Source of the DNA: Shinisaurus crocodilurus
Taxonomy: Eukaryota; Chordata; Lepidosauria; Squamata; Shinisauridae
Direction of reading: 5' to 3'
DNA: 64,000 bases
NCBI GenBank assembly: GCA_021292165.1
Contig: CM037877.1
Coordinates: 127,414,402-127,478,401, forward strand
The notes under the pieces were generated by a model. It was not told the origin of the DNA, searched no databases, and saw only the letters and a list, made by a program, of their open reading frames with translations. Below, piece by piece: positions 33,368 to 44,531 of this stretch; within the stretch, counting starts at the first letter, position 1, and each line of letters begins with the position of its first letter. The position numbers were made by a program, and so were the translations under genes.

Positions 33368-33845
33368 CAGGACCGGTGCAGGGCAGTTTGGCGCCCTAGG
33401 CGATATTATATTTAGCGCCCCCCCTCTCATGCCGTGGGGGGGGGGGCTCCGGAGCAAACCACCACCCCCGGCAGCCGCCGGACCCCCCCCCACCTACCTT
33501 CCCCCTGCCCTGGCTGCCGCCTCTGAGGAGGAGGAAGTGACGCGACGGGACCCCCGCGCTCTGTTTTTGGCCGGGGAAACCAGGGCAACAGGGCTGTTTA
33601 AGCCCTGTTGCCCTGGTTCCTCCTGGCAAAACAGCGCGGGCGGGGCTCCGGAAGTGGCGCGGAGAAGGTAGGTGGCGGGGTGGGGCGGGGGGTGGCGGCG
33701 GCGGCGGGGGGAGCACGGCGGCGGCGGCGGCAGGGGGGGCGGCCCGGCGGTGGCGGCAGCGAAGAGGAGCGCAGCGTTTCTGCGCCCTCTTCAGCCACGC
33801 GCCCTAGGCAACCGCCTAGTTTGCCTAGCGGTAGCGCCGGCCCTG
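33368..33845. mobile_element. hAT-type element with GC-rich core, 478 bp
   Basis: Same ends as the MITE at 7774 (CAGGACCGGTGC and, inverted, CAGGGCCGGCGC) with a perfect 8-bp duplication GCACCCGT (33360-33367 and 33846-33853). The core is very GC-rich with GGC runs and holds a perfect hairpin at 33580-33616 (arms ccagggcaacagggct, loop gttta). Open frames here are low-complexity artefacts. Confidence 0.9.
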
Positions 33846-34123
33846 GCACCCGTAGGAGTATAGCAAGAGGAAGAGGAGGCCAGGGCAGTTGACTCTTCCC
33901 TGCCTTCTCATAGTAACGAACTATAAATAAATAATTGCAAATATAATGAACTATAAATAAATTCCCCACATTCTCCTAGTAAATAACTTAGTTTTCCAGG
34001 TAAACAAACCCAATAATAGCAACAACAACAACAACAAAAAACACAACCCCACAAAAAACAAAACAAGAACAATTATGAAGGTAGAAAGCCAACATGGGTA
34101 TGGGGGCTATCCAGAAGTCATGA

Positions 34124-35010
34124 GTGTGTGCTTGGTGTAATGAGCTCCTGGCTCTCAGGGAACAAGTTCATTCCCTTGAAGCCAAGGTTGCTGACCTGGA
34201 GAAGCTAAGAGAGGCAGAGTTGGTGGATGAGACCTTCAGGGATCTAAGAGTGGTGTCCCAATCCTTGGGTAACAACTTCTCTGCTTGGGAATGGGGTTCT
34301 CGGAGAAGGAGGGCACCATTCTGAGGAAGAGGGAAATGATCCTTTAGAACAGTGTTCTCCAACCTTGGGTCCGCAGACGTTTTTGGCCTACAACTCCCAG
34401 CATGCCCCAGCCATGCTGGGAGTTGTAGGCCAAAAACATCTGCGGACCCAAGGCTGGAGAACACTACTTTAGAAGGAACCCATTCCTCAGAAGACAAACA
34501 AATATGCTTTCACATTGAGGACGTGCCTTCTGGAGGGTGGGGTGGGGGCTTGTGTTAGTGGGAGATTAGATCAATAGACACACGGAGCGCTAGGTTTGTG
34601 ACGGGCGTGTGGACCACATGGTAAATTGCCTGTCTGATGTGAAGGCTGTGGACACCACGCACCATCTAGATAACTTTGTAGCTAGTGCTGGAGTGGAGTC
34701 AGTTGATATGGTCCATGTTAGTACCGATGATGTGGGGAAATGTGGTCATGAGGTCCTGACTCCTGGGAGCCAAATTTAGGTTGCTGAGTAGGAGGCTGAA
34801 ATCCAGGACCACCAAGGTGGCTTTCTCTGAAATGCTATCTGTTCCACATGCAGGGCCACCTAGACAGGCGAAACTGAGGAGTCTCAATGCGTGTATGAGA
34901 CGGTGGTGCAGAGAGGAGGGGTACAGATTTGTTAGGCGCTGGGGAACTTTTTGTGACAAGCTGGGCCTGTACAAGAGGGACGGGCTCCACTTGAACTAAA
35001 ATAGAACCAG
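34124..35010 (+). pseudogene. CR1 ORF1: CxxC/coiled coil and SGNH-esterase relic
   Basis: The first piece (34124-34324) starts with a CAWCNELLALREQ zinc and coiled-coil-like segment. After the inserted MITE come esterase-type motifs: a degenerate GDS-like block near 34560, VHVSTDDVG near 34712 (cf. the VHVGTND block) and RDGLHLN near 34980. SGNH esterase domains are known in ORF1 of CR1-like LINEs. It is frameshifted and interrupted, so not functional. Confidence 0.65.
34350..34466. mobile_element. Fold-back hAT MITE (family H), copy 5
   Basis: Palindrome with perfect 8-bp duplication CTTTAGAA (34342-34349 and 34467-34474), inserted into CR1 ORF1. It carries a variant 'gtccgcagacg' in place of 'gtccccagatg' in both arms, suggesting a subfamily. 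Confidence 0.93.
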
Positions 35011-35155
35011 ACTGCTGGCGCTAAACATAAGAAAGCTGGCACAGCAGCTTTTAAACTGAACCCTAGGGGAAAGCCAACAGGAGCTGGGAAGCATCAGGTT
35101 TGGGTTGAATCATCCCTAGGGCATGAAGGTGAAACCATTTCTGCTTGCCCAAAAT

Positions 35156-35695
35156 TAGAGATGTAGCCGAGCAGCCCGCAGACACGAGTGAGGCCCGAAC
35201 TGGGCCTGTCCGTGCGGGCTCTCTGCCCCCCCCCCATGGGCTTTACCTGGGCTCTCCGCCGAGCAGAGACCCTTCCCTGTCCAACGGGTCCCGTCGCGTC
35301 ACTTCCAGCGTGGAGGAAGTGACGCGACGGAACCCTGCTCCGTTGCGCTGGACCCCCGCGCTCTGTTTTTGGCTGGGAAAACCAGGGCAACAGGGCTGTT
35401 TAAGCCCTGTTGCCCTGGTCCCTCCCGCCAAAATAGAGCGCGGGCGGGGATCCAGCGTGCCAGAGCAGGACCAGGTAGGCGGCGGGGGGGGTCCTGGCGG
35501 CAGCGGCAGGGGGGCGGGGGGCTCCCCGACGGCGGGCAGTGGTGGGGGGGCGGGGGGGTTATCCGGCGGCGGTGCAAGCAGCGTGAGCAACACTCCGCGC
35601 CGCTCTGAAGAGCGGGATCGGGCCGCTGCCGCTCGCGGGGGGGGGGGCGAGCCCGGAGCGAGCCTCCAGCCAACTCCAGCTCGGCCCCACCACTA
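35156..35695. mobile_element. GC-rich hAT-like element, 540 bp
   Basis: Ends TAGAGATGTAGCCGAGC and, inverted, TAGTGGTGGGGCCGAGC; flanks GCCCAAAAT and GCCCAAAT, an 8-bp duplication with one extra base on the left. It contains a perfect 16-bp inverted repeat (35291-35306 with 35315-35330) and a 37-nt hairpin at 35382-35418 identical to that at 33580-33616, although the element ends differ. Confidence 0.75.
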
Positions 35696-35953
35696 GCCCA
35701 AATGGAGATGGGGAGGAAATAGGCCAGGAAGATATGGTGAAACATGATAGCCAGTGAAAGAGGCCTAAAGGCCATAGTAAAAGATGCACACACCAGGGGC
35801 ATCTGGGGAGGGACACCATGTATAGGCATTTCTATGCTAATGCTAGAAGCCTCCAAACCAAAATGGGAGATTTGGAGTGCCTGGTTTTAAAGGAGAATTT
35901 AACAGGTACCTCTTAAAATCTACTTTTGGCCCTGTAATTCACAGTAGTTCCTG

Positions 35954-36630
35954 GATTTTTTAATGTCTCATTCAGCAAAAACTTTTGTTTCGTGTTTACA
36001 ACATCTTTTTAATAAGGGTTTGTCTAAGTCAGCTAACTGTTGGAGGTGTAATACTGTGAATGCTTTGTTTACCCATATATTTGGCAATGCCCAGTGGATG
36101 TTTCTTTCTGGGTAGAGGTCATAGTACGGATAAATCTAGTATTAGAATGCTCCTTAATATGTACCGATGCACACATTCTTTTAAATTATATATCTGCAGT
36201 ATGGAATTTATCACAAGGACAACGCATGTGGATTTCCCGCGCCCTCTTGACAGCCAAAAGACTGATATTACAACACTGGAAAGATAAACACTCACCTCCT
36301 AAAACACAATGGATTGAGGACTTAATAATGCTTTCAACATTTGAGCGCGTGGTATTTAGACACCACCCGCGGATGGATAAATACATGAATATTTGGTCTG
36401 CTTTTTCTGATGTTTATGCGTAACTATTTTTATTGATAATTGTATTACTATATACTTTTTGAAACTTATGGATATATATGTCATACATATTTACAGTAAT
36501 GGATCCATTTAAATCACTGTAAGAAAATTCTCTGTGTTGTCCCCCCCCCCCCTTCTATGGCGTTTCTTTGTTTTGGTGTATTTCATATTTTTTAAAAAAC
36601 TAATAAATTTAAAAAAAAAAAAAAAACAAA
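35954..36630 (+). mobile_element. L1-type LINE 3' end, 5'-truncated
   Basis: Ends in a poly-A tract (36611-36626) and is flanked by a 13-bp duplication ACAGTAGTTCCTG (35941-35953 and 36631-36643), showing target-primed insertion. It encodes the C-terminal cysteine motif of L1 ORF2 (NCWRCNTVNALFTHIFWQCP-like), with a homologous fragment at 56494-56995. Not coding-competent. Confidence 0.85.
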
Positions 36631-36762
36631 ACAGTAGTTCCTGAATGCTTTTGGGGGGTTGGCAGGGGTTTTATTTGCAGGATCTGCAAAGGTGTTGTGC
36701 ATATACCTTCTCAGTGCTCTGTTTCAATGCAGTGGAGCATAGCAATTTTAAATGCTTGAAGA

Positions 36763-36936
36763 CAGGCCTGTGGCTCACGCTGGCTCAGCTTGTCTGAGCA
36801 TGGAAAGCTAAGCAGGGTCAAGCCTGGTTGTTACTTGGATGGGAGACCCCTCCTCTAGTTTCCTGCATTGAGCAGGGGGTTGGACTCGATGGCCTCGTAG
36901 TAGGCCCCTCCCAACTCTATGATCTATGAATCTATA
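36763..36936 (+). mobile_element. 5S-rRNA-derived SINE with CR1-like tail, copy 1
   Basis: The head resembles 5S rRNA, including its internal promoter region (ggaaagctaagcagggtcaa, then 'ggttgttacttggatgggag'). The tail (gggttggactcgatggcc ... ccaactctatgat) is the CR1 3' end, implying use of CR1 machinery. It is too altered and fused to be a 5S gene. Confidence 0.88.
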
Positions 36937-37083
36937 AGCTGATAACTGGCTTTGGTGAATGTTGGGTAGATCTACAGCAGGTGTGGGCAAACTTTTTTCC
37001 ACCAAAGCCTTCATTCCATCAGAGGTAAACTTTCAGGAGCTACATGTCTGTAGCTGGTGGGGTTAGAAACACCCTACTCACAG

Positions 37084-37085
<2 letters not shown>

Positions 37086-37123
<38 letters not shown>
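37086..37123. repeat. (CT)n microsatellite
   Basis: About 19 CT units. The long open frames around it (37044-37739) are products of low-complexity sequence. Confidence 0.97.
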
Positions 37124-37124
<1 letters not shown>

Positions 37125-37125
<1 letters not shown>

Positions 37126-38927
37126 GTGTTTGGGGTGGTGATGATACTAAAAGGGAGGTGGTAGTGGTGATGCACTCCACACTCTTTCCCACACTCACAT
37201 ACCCACATCCATCCCCCCCACACACACATATGGGAAGGAATGGGGGGGTTATGCTAGGGGATACATACAATAAGGCCAAGGGTCAGAAGTTGCTGACCCC
37301 CCCCCCCCCCGATCTAAAGCTTCTGCTCCTACTTTCTTTAGTTTTCAGCAAGGTCCTTACCTGGCAAGTAGAAGTTGTAGCAGCACAAAGAGAGAGGAAA
37401 AGGATGAGGATTACCCCTTCCCTCCCACTTTTTTGCTCTGGCATGCTGAATACACATTGCAATTGCAGGAGTCCTCAAGGGAGCGACATCTCCGTGGGTC
37501 CCCCAGGCCTTCTGTTTCAGGGCTTTGCAACTCAGCACACTGGGGGACGAAGAGGGAGGCGGGGGGGGGGGGGGAAGGGAGGACCACCTTACTTCCTGTC
37601 CTGTCCCTGTATGCCACCGCCACTGCTCCCACTGCTGCTTACCAGGGAAGGAAAGGGACAGAGTGTCCGGGAGCGGATGAAGCGGGCTATGGGGGACTGG
37701 GGGAGAAACGCCACAAAGTCTTCTCTGTCTGTATTTTGATCTGAGTAGGAGAATGATTTGGGGGCTTTAAAAGCCTCAAAAATTCTTCTCTGAGCCTGGC
37801 TTGGGAGAACTTCTCTGATAACTCTTTGAAGTAGTCCCTTAAAATAATTTTTTTTTAAAAAAGCCTTAACAACCTACCAGTGAAGCCACAGCGCTGACTG
37901 TTGGCTGGCTGCTGTAGGAGGCAGAGCGCTGGACTACGTGGACTTGGTCTGATCAAACAAAGCAATTATTTTCATATGCTGCGTCACAGAATTGTCCCTG
38001 TCAACTGATGGAGCTACGAGTCACAAGAGACTAGAAGAAACAGGGCTGAATTAACCATTATGTTAATCAGGTACACTTCATAACAGGAACCCACTGTATG
38101 GGATTTTTAGTATGGTGGAATTACTCTAGTTTTCCAGTGGGCAAGGTGCTTCCTGTTTCATTTACCTGCAGTCCCCCCCTCCATAATAGAGGGGACATCT
38201 CTTCCTTCATTTAAAGACAGTAGCAAAAAAGCAATGACCACATCTCCAGAGAAAGATCATCCCTAGAGCCCCTTTTGTGGGTGAGGCAGCACAACGCTGA
38301 TTTTTTTGCAAAATGCAATGACTGCTGTGGGGGCACATGCTAATGAATACAGTGCAGCATCCACCATGTTTATAACATGACTGAGCCCCACACACAAATG
38401 CAATTGTGGGAGAAGTAAGAGGAGTTGGAAAGGTCATGTGTATTCTATTGTTTCTGTTTGTAGTGAGAGAGCATGACACATCGCCTCAGCGCACTGCTGC
38501 AGTCGTGGGGGTAATGGGAGGGCATGCTGCAGTTTCAGTTTCCTTTTTCTCTTTTCTTTTTGAGTCTGCTGACTGCATGCACACTTTCAATGGTACACAG
38601 CAATGGAAGTTTAAAAATAAATTGTGTGGCAATTCACAGCTGCTCTTATCGATATGTACCTAGTCAAAAGTAGCTGCCAAACAAAAAATCACAGAGGATA
38701 AAGGTGTGTGGGAGAGAAGGTGGGGAAGTTGTGGGCCTGCTGCCGCCTGCTGCCACCAACCTCTCCCTGCCCAGGTCAGAGCCATGGGGTGAATCTAGCA
38801 ATGCCAGCTCCCAAAGGAAGAAGGGCGCATGGGGTTGGACACCAGGGATCAGTTGAATCCCTTCCTCAATGATACCCCCCCTCCACACAAAAGCATTTTC
38901 CAAAAGCCAACACACCCCTCTCCCACG
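37125..38927. other. No firm feature
   Basis: C and G runs at 37299-37310 and 37561-37573. The phrase 'gcgctggactacgtggacttggtctgatc' region near 37928-37955 resembles a LINE-type tail. No gene could be supported. Confidence 0.4.
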
Positions 38928-38997
38928 CTACGCTGGCTGGGGCATGCTGGGAGTTATAGGCCAAAAACATCTGGGGGCCCAAGGTCGGAGAACACTG
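38928..38997. mobile_element. Right half of fold-back MITE H
   Basis: From 'gctacgctggctggggcatg' to GGTCGGAGAACACTG; the left arm is absent. Element B inserted only 12 bp downstream. Confidence 0.8.
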
Positions 38998-39009
38998 TTT
39001 TAAAGAAAC

Positions 39010-39775
39010 TGTGGAGAAAGCCCAACACAAGTCTGCACACACACACACAGTCTTCCCCTAAGGGAGGGGGCGAGGGAGGAGGGATGAAGTCACAGGAGAA
39101 GCAGCCAGACCGGTCGTCATCCCCAACAAGGAAGAGTCTCGGTGGAGATCCACAAAAACCCAGGAAGGACCATCAAGGACCATCAAACTATCAGGGCAGT
39201 CTCAAAGAGCTGTGAAGTACCAGTATGTCACCTTCTCCCCGGGCAGGAATAAGCCCACCTGACACGAAGGGGCAGGCATAAGCCCCACCTGACCTGGAGG
39301 GTGGGGAGAGCGGGAACTCAGGGGTAGAAAACCCCTCTCCCTTCCGGTAGAGGGTTGTTGGGAACCCAGGGTACGTCGGGGCCAGATTCGTCCTTCAAGC
39401 GGCAGCCCGAGTAAGCCATTCTCATCCCCAGATCGGCCGACCCGGAGCCAGGCTGAAACTGACTAAGCGTAAAGTCTCTGATCTGAGGTAATTGACCAGA
39501 TTCAATCCGCTAGCCTAGGAGCCTGTTCATTGAGTAACGCAGGGGTCAACTAAGGTTGTGTTGACATTGTAGTATTCCTGGAGAGCTGTTAGTTCCGCTC
39601 TGTGTTTTGTGTAAACAAATAAAAGCCTTATTTGGTCATTTAAAGGGCTTTGGTTTCCTCTTGTGCGCGAAAGCCTCTCAGGTGGTCGCCAGCGCTCATA
39701 CGGGCTGTAACTCAGTGCCGGTTAACCCATTAAGCGCCGAACTCACGCAAAGGATCCTGCTAGTGATCCTTCACA
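39010..39775 (+). repeat. Element B 5' LTR
   Basis: TGTGGAGAAAGCCCAAC ... GATCCTTCACA. AATAAA at 39618-39623. A small palindromic stretch 'aaggatcctgctagtgatcctt' sits at the 3' end. Confidence 0.94.
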
Positions 39776-39795
39776 TGGTGGCAGACGACGGGACA
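39776..39795 (+). promoter_or_regulatory. Element B primer-binding site
   Basis: TGGTGGCAGACGACGGGAC directly follows the LTR CA, the usual position where a tRNA 3' end (CCA) primes minus-strand DNA. I could not assign the tRNA. The same sequence is present in element A. Confidence 0.75.
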
Positions 39796-39878
39796 ATTGG
39801 AAACCACAATTAACGGACGGAACTAACAGGGTCTAGGGCAGGCTAGCGGATTGCTGGAAAAGCGCTCAGACCAAAGTA

Positions 39879-41468
39879 ATGAATAGCCTGAGCCAGGAAC
39901 AGCTGGAGCTAGGGAGCAGCCCAGAGACCCCAACCAGAGAAGGGAGCCAGGTCTCCACAATGGAGAGGGTAGTGCGGCCGAAGATTGCAAACCAGGAGGG
40001 GGGGAGCCCCCTCATCCTTGCTGGCAGGGCAGGAACCCAAGCAGTGGGGTAGCCCCAGCCTTACGAGTAGCCTCAGGAGAAGCGAGAGGAGGGACCCCGA
40101 GTTAGAGGAAGACCTCGACGGAGGGGTTGCTGGTGGGGCCATAGGAGGAGGAGGCTTAGATGCCCTCTTCCCCCAACTTAATTGGCAGCAGACCAGGGAG
40201 GTGATGCGACATCAACAAGAGATGATCCAGCATCAGCAAGCGGCGCTGCAGATGCAGCTGGAGTTGGCCAGGCTGACCGCGGGCGCCGGACAGGGGGGAC
40301 CCCCTACACCCCAGAGTGGGAGCACCCCGACCCCTAAATGGGACAGGAAGCAATTCTCCACCTACAAGCCCGGGCAAGACGTGTTGATCTTCTTCACCCT
40401 GTTCGAAGCTGCCTGCCTGGAGCAGAAGGTAGACAATTTGAGAATGTCTGCCTTGAGGACTCAGGTCAGCGGGGAGCTGGCTGATCTCCTGGGTATTCAC
40501 ACGCAAACTGCCCCCTTGGACTATGTGGCATTCAAGGAGGCTGTGAGGGAGAGGTTTGCCCTCACAGCCGAACATTGTCGCCGTAAATTTTGTTACGGGC
40601 AGCCTTCCCCAGGGGACACGTATGCCTCCTCGATGGCGCACCTGGGGCAGGTTTGGGATGCATGGATTGGGGCCACCGGGAAAACCACTTTGGCGGAGGT
40701 GCGAGAACTCATGATCCAGGAACAATTTTGTGCCACCATCCCAGAGGATTTGGCTACGGCGGTGAGGGACCGGGATCCCCCAAACTGTCGGGAGATGGGC
40801 AAGTTGGCCGACCAAATGGGGCTATATCGGCAGCCCAAAGGAGCGAAGGGGGGCAACCTCAGTCGTGGCGGGGCCAGAGGGAGCGCAGAGAAGGGCAACC
40901 CCAAACCTCGGGAGGGAGCCCCAAGCAAGCCCAAAGAGAGCCCCAGCACCAGTGGCTGTTTTTACTGCAAGGAACCGGGTCACCTCAAGAGGAGTTGCCC
41001 CAAGCTCCTCGCGAAGAACCGAAACTCCAAGACATCCCCGGGCAAGGTGGGAAGGATGCTCGCTCCAGAGTCCCGCGAACCGGAGGAACACGAGGAGGAT
41101 CAGCAATCAAGCTCGTCCCTAGAGGAGGAAGTAGAAGATGCGGCGCGGTCCCTGATGAGCGGAGGACAGCATTCCCTTGGGGCCATCTCGCAAGCATCCC
41201 TGATGCGCATTGCCTCGCCGGAGCAACTGCGTTGGAGCCAGAACAAATTCTGTGAGTCCATCTCTGTGAACAATGTTTCCCATGTGGGGTATAGGGACAC
41301 CGGGGCGGACATAACTGCTTTACCTCGGAGTAAGGTAAAGAAGAGACAGCTGTTAAAAGGGAGTACCTGTGCCATAAAGCCCTATAACTCCCCCAACATA
41401 GCTGTTCCCCTTGCCCGGGTCTGGGTCAAGTACAAGGGATGGGAAGGGAAGGTGGATGTTATAGTACA
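39879..41468 (+). pseudogene. gag: Element B Gag-protease with SCAN-like capsid, frameshifted
   Basis: The ATG at 39879 (MNSLSQEQLELG) matches element A. An indel in the G tract near 39995-40010 shifts the frame, after which an open frame (39985-41619) carries the capsid. In that frame: SCAN-like segment about 178-278 (FKEAVRERF, MIQEQFCATIPEDL), CCHC knuckle C325, C328, H333, C338, and protease DTGAD 438-442. One extra A near 41487 shifts the frame again inside the protease; its C-terminal part continues at 41468-41659 (IIIGNDIAFRAAQVK). Two shifts therefore separate the start, the capsid and the end of the protease. Confidence 0.9.
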
Positions 41469-41688
41469 TGGACAACAAGAATGGGGGAATCATAATTGGG
41501 AACGACATTGCGTTCCGGGCTGCCCAGGTCAAGGTGGGGGTGGTGACACGACGTCAGGCCAAACAAGCCCCTGCCCCACAGCCTCCCAGCCCCCTGACCC
41601 CCCATCCCGGTTGTGGTAAAGTGACCCCGGCAACCAACTGTTCTCCGCCACTTCGGTGAGGGAGGAGGACCAAGGGGGGTTCGCCCCA

Positions 41689-42850
41689 ATGGCCCGAGAT
41701 TTTGGAGCTCAAAACTTTTCAAAAGGTGTTCCAGGAGGAGCAGCAGCGCGACCCGTCCCTCCGAGAATGCCGGGATCGGGCCGGTCAAGGGTTGGGGGCA
41801 GAGGACCAGTCAGAACAGCTTTTGTGGGAAGCAGGAGCCCTTTACTGAGAATTCTGCCCAAAAACCGAACCGGGTCCCCAGCCGAAGAAAAGATAATTAG
41901 TTGTGCCTGCAAGGTACCGCCAGGCTGTGCTGCAGTTGGCCCACGATGTAGCGTGGGGAGGTCACTTGGGACAGAAACGGACATTAGCCAGGGTGATAGA
42001 AGGGTTCTATTGGCCCATGGTGGCGAATGAAGTCCGAGAGTATTGCCGGTCCTGCGATGTCTGCCAGCGGGTGGGGCATAACCGGGACCACCCGAAAGCC
42101 CCCCTTCAGCCCCTACTCATTGTGGGCACCCCTTTTGAAAGGATAGGGGTAGATATTGTGGGACCCTTGAATCCCCCCACCAAGATGGGGAAGAAGTTTA
42201 TACTGACTGTTGTTGACTTTGCCACTCGCTATGCCGAGGCTTTTGCCCTAGCCTCCATTTCCGCTCCCAGCCTGGCTAAGACTCTCCTTTCTCTTTTCGC
42301 CTGCCTAGGAATGCCCCACACGGTGGTTTCGGACTGCGGCACGGGATTCGTGTCCAAATTGTTTTAAAAAATGTGGGAACTGGGGGGTGTGGAGCATCTG
42401 ACTTCGGTGCCATATCATCACGAGACAAATGGGCTGGTGGAGCGTTTCAATCAGACTCTTGAGAAAATGATCAGAGCTTATGCGGCTAAGCACCCTGGGA
42501 CTTGGGATCAAGCTCTCCCCTACCTGTTGTTCGCATACCGGGACTCCCCCCAAGAGAGCCTGGGATTCTCCCCCAACGAACTGATGTTTGGGAGGGAGCT
42601 AAGGGGACCTTTGGCTCTGTTACGGGTGGAATGGGAGGGGGTTGCCGCAGAATCTTCCATGCCGGTGCATACCTTCATGCAGCACCTCCAAACTGTCCTT
42701 CGGGAGGTGCGGGAGACGGCACAACAGCATCTCGGAGCAGCACAACCGCGGCAGAGCGCGTGGTACGGACGGCTGTGCCACGGACTTTTGAAGTGGGGGA
42801 CCAGGTGTTGGTACTGCGCCCCCAAAAAACGGACAAATAGTGTTTGAAAT
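41689..42850 (+). pseudogene. Element B integrase, interrupted
   Basis: The counterpart of the element A pol start (MARDFG) is at 41689, followed by frameshifts before 41903. From 41903: HHCC finger H14, H21, C51, C54; catalytic D84 and D144; then a stop at 42365-42367 caused by a base change, with the same frame resuming at 42371 and the catalytic E (GLVERFN, 24th residue after the restart). The stop thus falls between the second D and the E of the DD35E triad. A further frameshift near 42760 loses the end. Integrase precedes RT, as in element A. Confidence 0.92.
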
Positions 42851-44480
42851 GGGAGGGTCCGGGGACTGTGATTGGAAGGTCGGGAGAGGTGAACTATCAA
42901 GTGGCTTTTCCTGGACAGCCGGGGGGCAAAAGGTATTTCATGTGAATATGTTAAAATTGTATGTGGAACGGGGGACGAAGGTGTGGGGAGTGCAGGAATG
43001 TGCGGATCAGGGAACCGCTGACGGGGATTTGTTGGCCGAATGGGGGGAAGGGGGAGGAATGGATGAGATCCAACTGTCCCCCTCTCTGTCGGAACAGCAG
43101 CGGCGGCAGATTATCCAGGTCTTAGAGGACTTCCAGCCTATGTTCTCTGACCGTCCAGGATGCACCACACTCACACAACATACCATTGACACGGGGAATA
43201 GCCCCCCTATACAGTCCCTACCCTACCGGGCGGTGGGGCCCCATGCCCAGATCATTGCCGATGAAGTCCAAGCCATGCTGGACCTTGGAGTCATTGTCCC
43301 CAGCTCTAGCCCCTGGTCCTCCCCTATAGTGTTAGTAGCCAAGAAAGATGGGGGTGTTCGGTTCTGCGTAGATTATCGAAAAATAAACAAAGTGACTGTC
43401 CCTGACCCATACCCCATCCCCAACATGGATGTGCTGTTGGAACGGCTAGGGGGGGCCAAGTACATTACTACCCTGGACCTGACGAAGGGTTATTGGCAGG
43501 TCCCGCTTGATTCGGATGCTGCATTGAAATCCGCATTTGTGACCCATCTGGGGTTGTTCCAATTCACCACCCTCCCTTTCGGAGTCCGGAACGGTCCGGC
43601 TACCTTCCAGAGGCTGGTGAATGGGATGCTGAATGGGCTGGGGGAGTTCGCCTGTGCATATCTGGACGATATAGCCATTTTTAGCTCCACCTGGGAGCAG
43701 CATTTGCAACATGTCCGCCAGGTATTTCAGAGGATTCAGGACGCCGGGCTGACTGTGAAGGCAAAAAAGTGCCAGGTCGGGCGGGGAGAGGTGGAGTATC
43801 TTGGACACAAGGTGGGGGGAGGTAGTGTCAAGCCCCTAGAAGCCAAGATCGAGTCGGTTCGCACCTGGCCCCAACCCCAGACGAAGAAGCAGGTTCAGGC
43901 TTTTTTAGGACTGGCTGGCTATTATCGTAAGTTTGTGCCCCATTTTAGCCAGCTAGCCGCCCCCCTGACAGATTTGTGCAAGAAGCGGCAACCCGTTAAG
44001 GTCCAGTGGTCTGCCGCTTGCCAAGCAGCGTTCGAGGGATTGAAAGCCTGCTTGATGGCAGCCCCTGTGCTGCAAGCACCAGATTTTGAAGCCCCTTTTG
44101 TCCTGCAGACGGATGCCTCGGAAGCAGGGATGGGAGCCGTCTTGCTGCAGGAGCGGCCAGGGCAAGGGCTGTGCCTTGTCGCCTTTCTAAGCAAAAAACT
44201 TTTGCCTCGGGAGCGGAACTTGGCCACTGTCGAGAAAGAATGCCTGGCAATAGTGTGGGCAGTGACCAAGCTTCGCCCCTATCTGTGGGGCCGCCGGTTC
44301 CTGTTGCAAACCAACCATTGCCCCTTGTGCTGGCTGGATAGGGTGAAGGGGTCCAACCAAAAGTTGTTGCGGTGGAGTTTAGCCCTGCAGGATTTTGATT
44401 TTTCAGTAGAGCACATCAAGGGTAAGGACAACATCGTGGCAGATGGGTTGTCCCGGGCTTTCTCAGTAGGAGACAGTTAG
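42840..44480 (+). pseudogene. pol: Element B reverse transcriptase-RNase H, long open frame
   Basis: A 546-residue uninterrupted frame. The first 40 residues continue the integrase GPY/F region (KVFHVNMLKLY). RT follows: PYRAVGPHAQ (129-138), VRFCVDYRKIN (173-183), LDLTKGYWQ with D213, FTTLPFGVRN, and catalytic YLDD (274-277). The connection and RNase H follow: QTDAS (D425), KECLAI (E467), and TNH (N492) where element A has TDH, so an RNase H catalytic aspartate appears replaced. It ends VADGLSRAFSVGDS just before the 3' LTR. It has no start codon of its own in family terms and would be made as part of pol. Confidence 0.9.
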
Positions 44481-44531
44481 ATGGGGATTGGGGTGGTGGA
44501 CCCCAATGCCATCTTTCCCCAAATGGGAGGG

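Larger units (their letters stand above)
34086..35940 (+). mobile_element. CR1-type LINE, 5' part, interrupted
   Basis: ORF1 and the first part of ORF2, a region seldom kept because CR1 copies are usually 5'-truncated. It is interrupted by MITE H (34350-34466) and a GC-rich hAT element (35156-35695), and an L1 tail inserted at its 3' limit (35954). The start near 35760-35905 encodes RHFYANARSLQTKMGDLECL, typical of the beginning of the CR1 endonuclease ORF. Confidence 0.7.

Noticed and set aside
33396..33969. Several proline- and glycine-rich frames on both strands
   Set aside because: They lie in the GC-rich core of the hAT element at 33368-33845 and reflect composition, not coding.
35145..35856. 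Frames of 183-185 residues on both strands
   Set aside because: Mirror-image low-complexity frames inside the 35156-35695 element.
36763..36870. 5S rRNA gene
   Set aside because: Only partial 5S similarity, fused to a CR1 tail and repeated at 63492; this is a SINE.
37044..37739. 231-residue open frame
   Set aside because: It is produced by a (CT)n microsatellite and other low-complexity DNA; no domain or splice context.
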